From Streptomyces sp. Ru73 (GTDB lineage Bacteria; Actinomycetota; Actinomycetes; Streptomycetales; Streptomycetaceae): DNA of 64,000 nt. The position numbers were made by a program, and so were the translations under genes. Location: NCBI RefSeq assembly GCF_002920575.1, contig NZ_PQSQ01000021.1, forward strand, positions 25,631 through 89,630, given 5' to 3'. This document shows, one piece after another, positions 36,193 to 44,323 of this stretch (its first letter is position 1; every line of letters starts with the position of its first letter). A model generated the notes under the pieces. The model had not been told where the DNA came from and did no database searches. It saw only the letters and a list, made by a program, of their open reading frames with translations.

Positions 36193-36405
36193 TCACGATT
36201 CGTGCTGGTCGTCGCGCTCGTTGCGCTGCCCCTTCGGGCCCAGCCCGCGCTCGGTCCGTGGGCCGTGGGTCTGCCAGTGCGGATCGTCCTCCAGCCGCTC
36301 CTTGGCGTCCTCGTTCGCGTGCTTGTCGGGAATCCCCTGGTCCTCGGCTTCCCGGCGGAGCTGTGCCCGCCGCCTGTCGAACTTCTTGCTGCCTGGTTCG
36401 GGCAT
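36193..36405 (-). CDS. Small charged hypothetical protein
   Basis: A 70-residue highly charged protein (MPEPGSKKFDRRRAQLRREA start, then DKHANEDAKERLEDDPHWQ). The ATG at 36405 is preferred over the GTG at 36414 because GGAGG lies ten bases upstream of it but only one base from the GTG. It is helical in the first half and predicted soluble. It precedes the 67-residue gene and probably shares its transcript. Family unknown to me; may be stress- or development-related, but nothing here shows that. Confidence 0.62.
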   Translation of the reverse strand: MPEPGSKKFDRRRAQLRREAEDQGIPDKHANEDAKERLEDDPHWQTHGPRTERGLGPKGQRNERDDQHES

Positions 36406-36578
36406 GATGTTCACACCTCCACTGAACCGGTTGTCCTCTCCCAGCCTCCCAAAACGACCAAAAAGCCGCTAACGGGCCACGACTCCCCCGGTACGTGGTC
36501 GGGCCACTGCTCCCCGGTACATGGCCCAGCCACGGAAATTCCGCACCGGCGGCGTCGCCCGTGCGCTAGCGTCCGGCC

Positions 36579-37214
36579 ATGGTCGAGATACGACAGGCGG
36601 GCCCCGAGGACGCCGAGGAACTGGTACGGCTGCGTCGGCTGATGTTCGCGGCGATGGACGGCACGGACCGGCCGGGAGCCTGGGAAGCGGAAGCCACGAA
36701 GGTGGCCCGCCGGCAGCTGTCGGGCCCCGATCCCGTACTGGGCGCCTTCGTCATCGACGCCGACAGTGCGGCGGGCGACACCGCGACGCACGACGGAACG
36801 GCCGACGACGGAATGGCCGACGTCGGCACTGCGGGGAGCGGAACGGCCCGCCGGCTCGCCGCCTGCGCCGTGGGCACCGTCGAGCAGCGGCTCCCCGCAC
36901 CGCAGCACCCCACGGGCCGGTTCGCCTTCATCTTCAACGTGTGCACCGACCCGGAGTACCGCGGACGCGGCTACGCCCGCGCGACCACCGAAGCACTGCT
37001 GGACTGGCTGGCCGCCCAGGGCGTGTCCCGTGTCGACCTGCACGCAACGGACGAGGCGGAGGCGCTGTACCGCAGCCTCGGCTTCACCGAGCACTCGACC
37101 GCGCTCTCCCTCGACGCCCGCACGTTCCGCCGCCCGGCACCGGAACCCACCGGCCGCCCCACCGCCACGGAACACACCGGCCGTCCCGCCCCCGCGGAAC
37201 ACACCGGCGCATAG
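36579..37214 (+). CDS. GNAT family N-acetyltransferase
   Basis: A 211-residue protein with a GNAT fold: VEIRQAGPEDAEELVRL start, FIFNVCTDPEYRGRGYARAT (acetyl-CoA loop, ~residues 112-131) and DEAEALYRSLGF. Two low-complexity inserts are notable: a Thr/Ala/Asp/Gly stretch at ~65-90 between early strands, and a C-terminal tail of EHTGRPAP-like repeats after ~190. Both look like expanded tandem repeats rather than core fold. Substrate unknown. Confidence 0.88.
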   Translation: MVEIRQAGPEDAEELVRLRRLMFAAMDGTDRPGAWEAEATKVARRQLSGPDPVLGAFVIDADSAAGDTATHDGTADDGMADVGTAGSGTARRLAACAVGTVEQRLPAPQHPTGRFAFIFNVCTDPEYRGRGYARATTEALLDWLAAQGVSRVDLHATDEAEALYRSLGFTEHSTALSLDARTFRRPAPEPTGRPTATEHTGRPAPAEHTGA

Positions 37215-37325
37215 CGGTCCTTCGCCCGCGACAAACGGCACACGGCCCCCACCCCCACCTCCTGACCTGGGACTTCGGCCATACACTGCACCCGGTTCTG
37301 TCCCCGCACGAAGGGAACCGCCGCC

Positions 37326-38573
37326 GTGGCCGACGCCGCCGCCCCCGCCTCCTCCCCCGCCCCTGGCGCCGACGCGACACACCGCACCTCCGTCGTCGTC
37401 ATCGGCGCCGGCCCCGCCGGGCTGACGCTCGCGAACGTCCTGCACGCCGCCGGCGTCGGCTGCGTCGTACTGGAGGCGGAGAGCCGGGAGTTCATCGAGC
37501 GGCGGCCGCGTGCCGGGTTCATCGAGGAGTGGGCCGTCCGCGCGCTGGACCGGCACGGTCTGGCCGGCGGACTGCTGGAACGGGCCGAGCGGCAGCGGAC
37601 GTTCGAGTTCCGCTGGGACGGTCGGCGGCACGTGGTGGAGCCGGGCCGGTTCTCCGGGCAGAGCCACTTCGTCTATCCGCAGCCGCTGTTGGTGACCGAC
37701 CTGGTGGCCGCGTACGCGGACGCGGCCGGCGGCGACATCCGCTTCGGCGTACGGGACGTACGCCCCGCCGGCATCGACACCGACCGGCCCTCCGTCTCGT
37801 ACACCGACCCGGAGACGGGCGTACGGCACCGCATCGAGTGCACTTACATAGCCGGTTGTGACGGCGCGCGCAGCGTGGCACGCGCCGCGATACCCGTCGA
37901 TGAACTCCGCATCTCCCGGCTGGACTACGGCATCGGCTGGCTCGCGCTGCTCGCGGAGGCCCCGCCGTCCGCCGAGGGTGTCGTCTTCGGGCTGCACGAA
38001 CGGGGTTTCAGCGCCCATATGGCCCGCACCCCCGAGGTCACCCGCTACTACCTGGAGTGCCCGCCGGGCGACGACCCGGCGAACTGGCCGCACGACCGGA
38101 TCTGGAGCGAGCTGCGCACGCGTCTCGCGGCGACCGGTGCCCAGCCGGTCACCGAGGGCCGGATCATCGAGAAGACGGTCCTGGACATGCACAACTACGT
38201 GGTCGAGCCGATGGGTTACGGCCGGCTGTACCTGGCGGGCGAATCGGCCCACCTGGTCGCCCCGATCGCCGCCAAGGGCATGAACCTGGCGATCCACGAC
38301 GCGCTGCTGCTCGCCAGGGCGCTCGTCGCGGCCTGCGTGAAGGGGGACGAGAGCGCGCTCGGCGGCTACTCGGCCGCCTGCCTGGAGAAGGTCTGGCAGT
38401 ACCAGGAGTTCTCCCAGTGGCTGTCCGAGGTGATGCACGGCGCCTCGTCCGGCGACCCGTTCCGCGCGGGCACGGCAGCCGCCCGACTGCGGCGACTCTT
38501 CACCTCGGACGCGGCAGCCGAGGCCTTCGGCGAAACGTACCTGGGCTCACGAACGGACGTTGAGGTGCTGTGA
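37326..38573 (+). CDS. PobA-like FAD aromatic monooxygenase with altered active site
   Basis: A 415-residue group A flavin monooxygenase aligning along its length with 4-hydroxybenzoate 3-hydroxylase (PHBH). It has GAGPAGLTLANVL for FAD, RAGFIEEW (PHBH RAGVLEQG), YIAGCDGARSVAR (DG motif), RYYLECPPG, and LAGESAHLVAPIAAKGMNL where PHBH has the GDAAH motif. From memory alignment, PHBH Arg214, Arg220, Tyr222 and Tyr385 are kept, but Tyr201 is Phe and Ser212 is Met, and GD is GE. This suggests a related but different aromatic acid or altered chemistry. The start is a GTG. A ~20-residue N-terminal extension is Ala/Pro-rich. Confidence 0.85.
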   Translation: MADAAAPASSPAPGADATHRTSVVVIGAGPAGLTLANVLHAAGVGCVVLEAESREFIERRPRAGFIEEWAVRALDRHGLAGGLLERAERQRTFEFRWDGRRHVVEPGRFSGQSHFVYPQPLLVTDLVAAYADAAGGDIRFGVRDVRPAGIDTDRPSVSYTDPETGVRHRIECTYIAGCDGARSVARAAIPVDELRISRLDYGIGWLALLAEAPPSAEGVVFGLHERGFSAHMARTPEVTRYYLECPPGDDPANWPHDRIWSELRTRLAATGAQPVTEGRIIEKTVLDMHNYVVEPMGYGRLYLAGESAHLVAPIAAKGMNLAIHDALLLARALVAACVKGDESALGGYSAACLEKVWQYQEFSQWLSEVMHGASSGDPFRAGTAAARLRRLFTSDAAAEAFGETYLGSRTDVEVL

Positions 38574-38640
38574 GGGGGTGCTCCGGGGCGCTGAGCGGGC
38601 GCCGGGCCGGGGGCGTCGGCCCCGCCCCCGCATTCGCGCG

Positions 38641-39246
38641 TCAGCCCGCCGCGCGTCCCAGCCCCTCCAGGACACGCGCGCCCGGCAGCGACGCGAGCGC
38701 CTTCCCCGGCACGATGAGCTTGCCGCGCCGGGCACCGCTTCCGATCAGCACGTACGGCGTATCGGCGACGGCCGCGTCCACCAGCAGCGGCCAGTCGGCG
38801 GGCAGCCCGATGGGGGTGATGCCGCCGTACTCCATGCCACTGCGTCCGACCGCGGTGTCCATGGGCGCGAACGACGCCTTGCGCGCACCGAGCTCACGCC
38901 GCACCACACCGTTCACGTCCACGCGGGTGGTGGAGAGTACGACGCAGCCGGCGAGCGTGACGGTGTCCCCGCGCTTGCCCGCCACCACCACACAGTTCGC
39001 CGACTGTTCGAGCAGCCAGGAACCGTAGTGCTCGACGAGCAGCGCGGTGTCGGCGATGGCCGGGTCGGTGTCCACGTGGAACAGCTGCTGGACGTCCACC
39101 GGCCCCTGCCAGTCGCGGAGCGCGGCGGCGACGGGCTCGGGCAGCAGCTCCAGGCACTCGACGGCCGGCCGCACGTCTTCGAAGGCGTCCATGGGCGTGG
39201 CCGTGGACGACGAGGAGGGCGCGGGAGAAGGCTCTGATGTCGGCAT
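38641..39246 (-). CDS. YbaK/EbsC-type aminoacyl-tRNA deacylase
   Basis: A 201-residue YbaK/ProX-like protein. After a Ser/Pro-rich N-terminus (~20 residues) come LLEQSANCVVVAGKRG, the RRELGARKASFAP segment with the conserved Lys expected to act in Cys/Ala deacylation, and EYGGITPIGLP. Family enzymes remove mischarged amino acids from tRNA. It is convergent with the PobA-like gene and followed upstream by a short tandem-repeat region. Confidence 0.9.
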   Translation of the reverse strand: MPTSEPSPAPSSSSTATPMDAFEDVRPAVECLELLPEPVAAALRDWQGPVDVQQLFHVDTDPAIADTALLVEHYGSWLLEQSANCVVVAGKRGDTVTLAGCVVLSTTRVDVNGVVRRELGARKASFAPMDTAVGRSGMEYGGITPIGLPADWPLLVDAAVADTPYVLIGSGARRGKLIVPGKALASLPGARVLEGLGRAAG

Positions 39247-39308
39247 ACCCGTCAAGCTAACAGGGTCGTCGGCCTGTTTGACGGCTGTCTCGACGCTCGG
39301 ACTCAGAG

Positions 39309-39356
39309 ACGCACGGACGCACGGACGCACGGACGCACGGACGCACGGGCTCACGG
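39309..39356. repeat. 8-bp tandem repeat ACGCACGG (5 perfect copies)
   Basis: Five perfect ACGCACGG units run from 39309 to 39348, followed by one degenerate unit (GCTCACGG). It lies in the 128-bp gap between the YbaK start and the XRE-cupin stop. No function can be read; slippage-prone. Confidence 0.85.
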
Positions 39357-39374
39357 ACTTACGCGCCCACGCGT

Positions 39375-39947
39375 TCAGCGTCCCGGCGGAACGGCCACCG
39401 CCATCGTCATCTCCACCGTCTCCGTACCGTTGTTGCAGTACGCGTGCGGGGCCGAGGCCTCGAACGTGGCCGAGCCGCCCGCCGGTACGGCATGCTCGAC
39501 GCCGTCCAGCACGAGCGTCAGCTCGCCCGTGCGCACATGAAGCAGCTCCTGCGTCCCCGACGGATGGGGATCGGACTCGCTGCGCTCCCCCGGCATCAGC
39601 CGCCAGTCCCACAGCTCGAACGGGCCGGGCGCCTCCGTGCCGACGAGCAGCGACGTGTAACTGCCGGCCTCGGTCGACCACATCCGTACGGCGTCGCCGG
39701 GCGCGACCATGCGAACCTGCGGCCCCTGGTCGTACTCGAGGAGCGTGGTGATGCTGACCCCGAGCGCGTCGGCGATCTTCACGGTCGTCCCCACGCTCGG
39801 GTTCGTCCGGGCCTGCTCGATCTGAATGATCATGCCGCGGCTCACGCCCGCACGGGCGGCCAGGGCGTCGAGCGTGTAGCCCCTGTCGTTGCGCCAGTGC
39901 TTGACGTTGCGCGCGAGCGACTGCGTGAGCTGATCGAGATCCGTCAC
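39375..39947 (-). CDS. XRE-cupin transcriptional regulator
   Basis: A 190-residue regulator with an N-terminal XRE HTH (YTLDALAARAGVSRGMI and IEQARTNPSVGTTVKIADAL) and a C-terminal cupin with PHPSGTQELLHVRTGEL and a final ASAPHAYCN. The GTG at 39947 fits the family N-terminus and has a GGATGGA site 3-9 bases upstream. It is divergent from an EamA exporter across CTGTACT repeats; members of this class often control adjacent amino-acid or metabolite exporters. The cupin metal-ligand spacing is partly conserved, so a small-molecule effector is plausible. Confidence 0.92.
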   Translation of the reverse strand: MTDLDQLTQSLARNVKHWRNDRGYTLDALAARAGVSRGMIIQIEQARTNPSVGTTVKIADALGVSITTLLEYDQGPQVRMVAPGDAVRMWSTEAGSYTSLLVGTEAPGPFELWDWRLMPGERSESDPHPSGTQELLHVRTGELTLVLDGVEHAVPAGGSATFEASAPHAYCNNGTETVEMTMAVAVPPGR

Positions 39948-39999
39948 GTTCCATCCAGTCCAGTCCGGCAGCCAGGCCGACCAATATATTCGATTCCAC

Positions 40000-40054
40000 A
40001 GTACAGCTTGCTGTACTACTCTCTGCTGCACTCCATCGTTCAGCACACTGTACT
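40000..40054. promoter_or_regulatory. Operator with AGTACAGC-TT-GCTGTACT palindrome and extra half-site
   Basis: Between the XRE-cupin gene and the EamA gene, AGTACAGCTTGCTGTACT (40000-40017) is an inverted repeat with 8-bp arms and a 2-nt centre. A third CTGTACT lies at 40048-40054, in direct orientation to the right arm. The region is AT-rich (AATATATT at 39983-39990). It fits a site bound by the divergent XRE protein. Confidence 0.7.
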
Positions 40055-40069
40055 TGCGAGGCGCACACC

Positions 40070-40939
40070 ATGACCGCGATATTCGCGCTGGCCACCAGTC
40101 TTCTGTGGGGAGCCGCCGACTTCGGCGGGGGACTGCTCACCCGACGCATGCGGGCGCTGACCGTCGTGGTGGTCTCCCAGACGATCGCCGCGGCCGTGCT
40201 CGGCGTGATCGTCGTCGCCACCGGCGCCTGGCACACGGCGGAGCCGCGGCTGTGGTTCGCCGTCGCGGCCGGCGTCGTCGGCCCGGCGGCGATGCTCTGC
40301 TTCTACCGCGCGCTCGCGCTCGGCCCGATGGGCGTGGTCTCGCCCCTCGCCTCGCTCGGCACCGTGCTCGTACCGCTCGGCGTCGGCTTCGCCCTCGGCG
40401 AGCGCCCCGGACCGACGCAGGTCGCGGGCATGATCGTGGCCGTCATCGGGGTCGTGCTGGCCGGCGGGCCGCAGCGCGGCGGCGGCTCCGTCACCCGCGA
40501 GGCGATCCTCCTCACCCTCGTCGCGGCCTTCGGCTTCGGCGCGGTGATGGCCTTCATCTCGGCGGCGTCCACGTCCGTGACCGGCCTGTTCCTCGCCCTG
40601 TTCGTGCAGCGCCTGTGCAACGTCCTGGTCGGCGGCGCCGCCCTCTTCGCGGCCACCCGGCGCGGCACGCCCGCGCTGCCCGAAGGCGGCATGGCCGCCG
40701 TCCGCGCCGCCCTCCCGGCGCTGGCGTTCGTCGGCATCGCCGATGTCGCGGCCAACGGTACGTACGCGCTCGCCACGCAGAGCGGGCCCGTCACCGTCGC
40801 CGCCGTGCTCGCCTCGCTCTACCCCGTCGTCACCGCGGTCGCCGCGATGGGTCTGCTCAAGGAGCGGCTGCGCGCCGTCCAGACGGCAGGCGCCTCACTG
40901 GCCCTCGCGGGTTCGGCGCTGCTCGCCGCCAGCGGCTGA
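40070..40939 (+). CDS. EamA/DMT family transporter
   Basis: A 289-residue ten-span drug/metabolite transporter with two EamA repeats. The first half includes LLWGAADFGGGLLTRRM near the start and CFYRALALGPMGVVSPLA. The second half includes ALPALAFVGIADVAANGTYA and ASLYPVVTAVAAMGLLKERL. Related proteins export amino acids or small metabolites. It is divergent from an XRE-cupin regulator with a palindromic operator between them, so expression is probably induced by an effector sensed by that protein. The final 45 bp overlap a convergent acyltransferase gene. Confidence 0.92.
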   Translation: MTAIFALATSLLWGAADFGGGLLTRRMRALTVVVVSQTIAAAVLGVIVVATGAWHTAEPRLWFAVAAGVVGPAAMLCFYRALALGPMGVVSPLASLGTVLVPLGVGFALGERPGPTQVAGMIVAVIGVVLAGGPQRGGGSVTREAILLTLVAAFGFGAVMAFISAASTSVTGLFLALFVQRLCNVLVGGAALFAATRRGTPALPEGGMAAVRAALPALAFVGIADVAANGTYALATQSGPVTVAAVLASLYPVVTAVAAMGLLKERLRAVQTAGASLALAGSALLAASG

Positions 40940-41689
40940 CGCCGGAACCTGCGCCGCCGCCTCCCACTCGGCGAGCGCGAGCAACTGCTCGGGGGTGACG
41001 CCCTCGGGAATCGGCACCGGCGGCGGCGTACGCAGCGGCGGCTGCCAGCCCGCCGCCGGGTCCCAGGTGCGGACGACCTTGGCGGGCGCCCCTGCCACGA
41101 CGGCGTGGTCGGGCACCTCGCCGCGGACCACCGCGCCCGCCGCGACCACGACGTTCCGCCCCAGTCGCGCACCCGGCAGGATCACCGCGCCCGCACCCAG
41201 CCAGGAACCGGTGCCGATCTCGACGGGCGCGGTCCGCGGCCACTGCTTGCCCACGGGCTGCGCCGGATCGTCGTACGAATGGTTGTCGCTGGTGACGTAG
41301 ACGTACGGGCCGCAGTAGACCTCGTCGCCGATGGTGACGGTCTGCGAGGCGACGACATGGCTGCCGCGGCCGAGCACGACTCCGTTGCCCAGCCGCAGTA
41401 CGGACTCCGGGCCGAGGTCGAGGCCCGGCATCATCCCGGCGGTCAGCGTGACCTGCTCGCCGATGATGCAGTGTTCACCGAGCTCGATCCACTGCTCGCC
41501 GAAGACCGTGCCCTGCGGGAACGCCAGCCGGGTACCGTCTCCGATCCGGCGGAAGCGGTAGGGACCGGGACGCTCGGCGGTCACCGCGCCGGCCTCCCGC
41601 ACCCAGCGCGTGCCCCGGTGCACGGCCCAGGACGCGGCCCGGCGCCGCCAGGCCCCGACGGATGAGAACACGTTCTTCTTCGCACGCAC
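40895..41689 (-). CDS. Hexapeptide-repeat acyltransferase (WbbJ-like)
   Basis: A 264-residue left-handed beta-helix acyltransferase. Hexapeptide-type turns are visible in LGEHCIIGEQVTL, ITIGDEVY-type segments and GAGAVILPGARLGRNVVV, and a catalytic-type YVYVTSDNHSYDDP stretch precedes VVAGAPAKVVRTW. A basic N-terminal ~35 residues and a C-terminal ~50-residue extension lie outside the helix domain. Such enzymes acetylate sugars or lipids in cell-envelope polymers. The start is a GTG (VRAKKN). It overlaps the EamA gene tail to tail. Confidence 0.88.
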   Translation of the reverse strand: MRAKKNVFSSVGAWRRRAASWAVHRGTRWVREAGAVTAERPGPYRFRRIGDGTRLAFPQGTVFGEQWIELGEHCIIGEQVTLTAGMMPGLDLGPESVLRLGNGVVLGRGSHVVASQTVTIGDEVYCGPYVYVTSDNHSYDDPAQPVGKQWPRTAPVEIGTGSWLGAGAVILPGARLGRNVVVAAGAVVRGEVPDHAVVAGAPAKVVRTWDPAAGWQPPLRTPPPVPIPEGVTPEQLLALAEWEAAAQVPASAAGGEQRRTREGQ

Positions 41690-42045
41690 CCGCTTACCGT
41701 ACTCACCAGTAAGCCGACCGCACCCCGCCGCGTCCTGTGATCTTCACCCCACGGCCCCCGGTGACGGTCACGCCGGCCGTCCCGGGCCGGGAGCGCGCCC
41801 GGAGAGAGGGTTTCCGGGGGAAGAGGGCCGACAGGCCGTACGGCAGGGCTCGCCAGGGTGTCGGCAGGCCATTGGGCGAAGCTCGCGGGGGTCGGTACGG
41901 GATGCGGCGGCCGGGATGTGGCACGGTGCAGGTGCGTCGCGTGGTCCGGTCCGGTTACCCGTCCGTACGGCGCTCCGTGCGGGGCCGGTTCCGGTGACCG
42001 GACCGTACGACGTGGGGACAAGCACAACGAGAAGGAGAAGAGTCC
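41690..42045. other. Non-coding gap, 356 bp
   Basis: The gap between the divergent acyltransferase and F420-dependent oxidoreductase genes contains only short overlapping frames without coding bias. CCGTACGG/GTCCGTACGGCG-type near-palindromes occur around 41830-41970. The downstream gene has GAGAAGGAGAAGAG before its ATG. It probably holds both promoters; no clear -35/-10 pair was identified. Confidence 0.5.
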
Positions 42046-42465
42046 ATGTCGAACCCGCCGCTTCCCGAGGCCGCTGTCGAGATGCTGAAGAAGCCGAATC
42101 CGGCCGTCATCACCACTCTCCGGTCCGACGGCCAGCCGGTGTCCACGGCCACCTGGTACCTCTGGGACGACGGCCGGGTGCTGGTCAACATGGACGAGGG
42201 CCGCAAGCGGCTGAACCATGTGCGCAAGGACCCGCGGGTCACCCTCACCGTGCTGGACGAGAGCAGCTGGTACACCCACATCAGCATCATCGGGCGCGTC
42301 ACCGAACTGCGTGACGACGAGGGCCTGGCCGACATCGACCGGCTGGCCCAGCACTACATGGGCAAGGAGTACCCGCAGCGGGACCGCAAGCGGGTCAGCG
42401 CCTGGATCGAGATCGACCGCTGGCACGGCTGGGGCACGCTCAAGGACAACAGCCAGCCGGGCTGA
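42046..42465 (+). CDS. PPOX-class F420-dependent oxidoreductase
   Basis: A 139-residue split beta-barrel protein of the pyridoxamine 5'-phosphate oxidase-like superfamily. The segments PAVITTLRSDGQPVSTATWY, VNMDEGRKRLNHVRKDPRV and the RVSAWIEIDRWHGWG end match the actinobacterial F420-dependent subgroup. It probably uses reduced F420 to act on an unidentified substrate. It has a strong ribosome site and stands alone. Confidence 0.9.
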   Translation: MSNPPLPEAAVEMLKKPNPAVITTLRSDGQPVSTATWYLWDDGRVLVNMDEGRKRLNHVRKDPRVTLTVLDESSWYTHISIIGRVTELRDDEGLADIDRLAQHYMGKEYPQRDRKRVSAWIEIDRWHGWGTLKDNSQPG

Positions 42466-42641
42466 TCGCGGCATGCCGTGCCCCCCTCAGGTCTCCTCGG
42501 CGTACGCCGAAGCCGAAGGGACCTGGGGGTACGGGGAAGCGGAGAAGCGGCGGGGGCCGAACGCGGTCCTCGACTGCGCCCGGGACGCGGCCGCCGCCCC
42601 CTCGGCGCGCGGATCCGTACCCGCTGCGGGTCAGCCGCGCC

Positions 42642-43181
42642 TCACGCGTCGCCCCGCTGCACGGTTTCCTTGTGGCGGGTGGCGAGGTCGACGTACACCT
42701 CGGCGTTGAGCCTGATCGACTCGCGCTCTTCGTCGGTCAGCTCACGCTTGACCTTGGCCGGTACGCCGGCGACCAGCGAGCCGGGCGGTACCTGCATCCC
42801 CTGCGGGACCAGCGCCTGCGCGGCGACCAGGGAACCGGCGCCGATCCGGGCACCGTTCAGGACCGTGGCGCCCATGCCGACCAGGACGTCGTCCTCGATG
42901 ATGCAGCCGTGCAGTACCGCGTTGTGCCCGACCGACACCCGCTCGCCGACCGTCACCGGGAAGCCGGGGTCGACGTGCACGGTGCAGTTGTCCTGGATGT
43001 TGCTGTCCGCACCGAGGACGATCGGGCCGCCGTCGGCCCGCAGCACGGTCTGGTACCAGACGCTCGAACCGGGAGCCATGGTCACCTCGCCCAGCACGAC
43101 GGAGGTGGGGGCGGTGAACGCCTCGGGAGCGATCTTCGGCTCCGGCCCGCCGACCCCGGAAATCAATGCCTGTCCCGCCAT
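42642..43181 (-). CDS. Gamma-type carbonic anhydrase family protein
   Basis: A 179-residue hexapeptide protein. It carries NIQDNCTVHVD and VSVGHNAVLHGC, which supply the three zinc-binding histidines of gamma carbonic anhydrases, followed by GMGATVLNGARIGAGSLVAA and AGVPAKVKREL. The ATG at 43181 is chosen because GAGGAGA lies six bases upstream; an ATG 30 bp further upstream lacks such a site. Members are either carbonic anhydrases or CoA-transferase-like acetyltransferases, so catalysis is not certain. Confidence 0.92.
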   Translation of the reverse strand: MAGQALISGVGGPEPKIAPEAFTAPTSVVLGEVTMAPGSSVWYQTVLRADGGPIVLGADSNIQDNCTVHVDPGFPVTVGERVSVGHNAVLHGCIIEDDVLVGMGATVLNGARIGAGSLVAAQALVPQGMQVPPGSLVAGVPAKVKRELTDEERESIRLNAEVYVDLATRHKETVQRGDA

Positions 43182-43283
43182 CACCGTCTCCTCGCAAGAT
43201 CCGGTCGCCACGGTCGTGACGACGACAGCACCGTAGGCGACGCACGGAGGGAAGCCGGCCCGCTGGGGCGAAGATCACAAAGA

Positions 43284-43324
43284 GGGGGCGGCGGGGCCGT
43301 CATGGCGATGGCCCCGCCGCCCCC
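43284..43324 (-). terminator. Strong hairpin terminator after the DedA gene
   Basis: GGGGGCGGCGGGGCC (43284-43298) and its exact reverse complement (43310-43324) form a 15-bp all-GC stem with an 11-nt loop, starting 12 bp after the DedA stop. There is no following T-run, as is common in Streptomyces. Confidence 0.75.
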
Positions 43325-43335
43325 GAGTCATGTCA

Positions 43336-44004
43336 CTACTCGGCGGCCGCCGTCGCCGTTTTCTGCTCGTCCTTCGCCGCCTGCTGCTCGTCATGCGCGG
43401 CGGCGGCCTTCGCGGCCCGGCGCTTCATGACGACCAGCGAGCCGAGGCCGAAGAGGACGGCGGCGAGCAGACCCAGCCAGGAGAAGCGCTTCAGCCAGGG
43501 CTCGGCCACGATGCCCACGCTGTAGATCAGCGCGGTGGTGCCGCCCGCCCAGACGATGCCGCCCAGCACGTTGGCGATCAGGAACTTCCAGTACGGCATG
43601 CGCAGCACACCCGACAGCGGCCCGGCGAAGATCCGCAGCAGCGCGATGAAGCGGCCGAAGAAGACCGCCCACATACCCCACTTGTCGAACTTCTCCTCGG
43701 CCATCGCGACGTGCTCGGGCCCGAAGTGGCGCGGGAACTTCCGCCCGGCCCAGTCCAGCAGCGGCTGCCCGCCCTTGCGGCCGATGAGATACCCGATGGA
43801 GTCGCCGACGATCGCGCCGACCGTCGCGCACGCGCCCAGCACGAACGGGTTGATGTGGTCCTGGGTCGCGGCCAGCAACGAGGCGCTGACGAGCACGATC
43901 TCGCCCGGCAGCGGGATGCCCAGGCTCTCCACCCCGATGACCACCCCCACCAGGAGATAGACGCTCACCGCTGGTACGGACTCGAGCCACTCCTGGACGT
44001 GCAA
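43336..44004 (-). CDS. DedA family (SNARE-associated/VTT) membrane protein
   Basis: A 222-residue DedA protein with VTT-type features: ESLGIPLPGEIVLVSASLLA near the N-terminus, GDSIGYLIGRKGG, FFGRFIALLRIFAGPLSGVLR and a C-terminal span followed by a Lys/Ala-rich tail. The family are polyprenyl-phosphate or phospholipid scramblase/flippase candidates. I chose TTG at 44004 because GGAGGAAGG lies directly upstream and the protein then begins LHVQEWLESVP, like its relatives; a GTG at 44100 would add 32 basic residues without a ribosome site. Confidence 0.9.
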   Translation of the reverse strand: MHVQEWLESVPAVSVYLLVGVVIGVESLGIPLPGEIVLVSASLLAATQDHINPFVLGACATVGAIVGDSIGYLIGRKGGQPLLDWAGRKFPRHFGPEHVAMAEEKFDKWGMWAVFFGRFIALLRIFAGPLSGVLRMPYWKFLIANVLGGIVWAGGTTALIYSVGIVAEPWLKRFSWLGLLAAVLFGLGSLVVMKRRAAKAAAAHDEQQAAKDEQKTATAAAE

Positions 44005-44233
44005 CGCGCCTTCCTCCACCTCGTAACGGGCCCGCCGCGCGGGCCGCCCCCTGACGCGCGAAACCGCACGTCGAAAAAGCGTACTCGATTTGCTGGTCAC
44101 GGCCGCAGCCGTCGCGCGGAGCGATCGGCAATGGTCAGCCGCTGTTCATTCAGATGGTGGGACGCAACGTGGGGCCCATTAGTTGCCCGCGCTCGCCGTG
44201 AATTACCTGACCGGCACGGCCAGGACAACGACA

Positions 44234-44302
44234 ACGGCCGGCTCGGCCGAGCGCCGGGCTCAGCCGAGCTGAGCCGGGCGGGGTCTCGGTCGAGCCGGCC
44301 GT
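44234..44302. terminator. Nested inverted repeats, probable terminator
   Basis: An outer 18-bp inverted repeat (44234-44251 with 44285-44302, one mismatch) encloses an inner hairpin GGCTCAGC-CGA-GCTGAGCC (44257-44275). It begins 22 bp after the thioesterase stop on the minus strand. The size and symmetry suit a terminator; a protein-binding cruciform is an alternative. Confidence 0.6.
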
Positions 44303-44323
44303 GCGCGTCGCGTCAGCCGTTTC

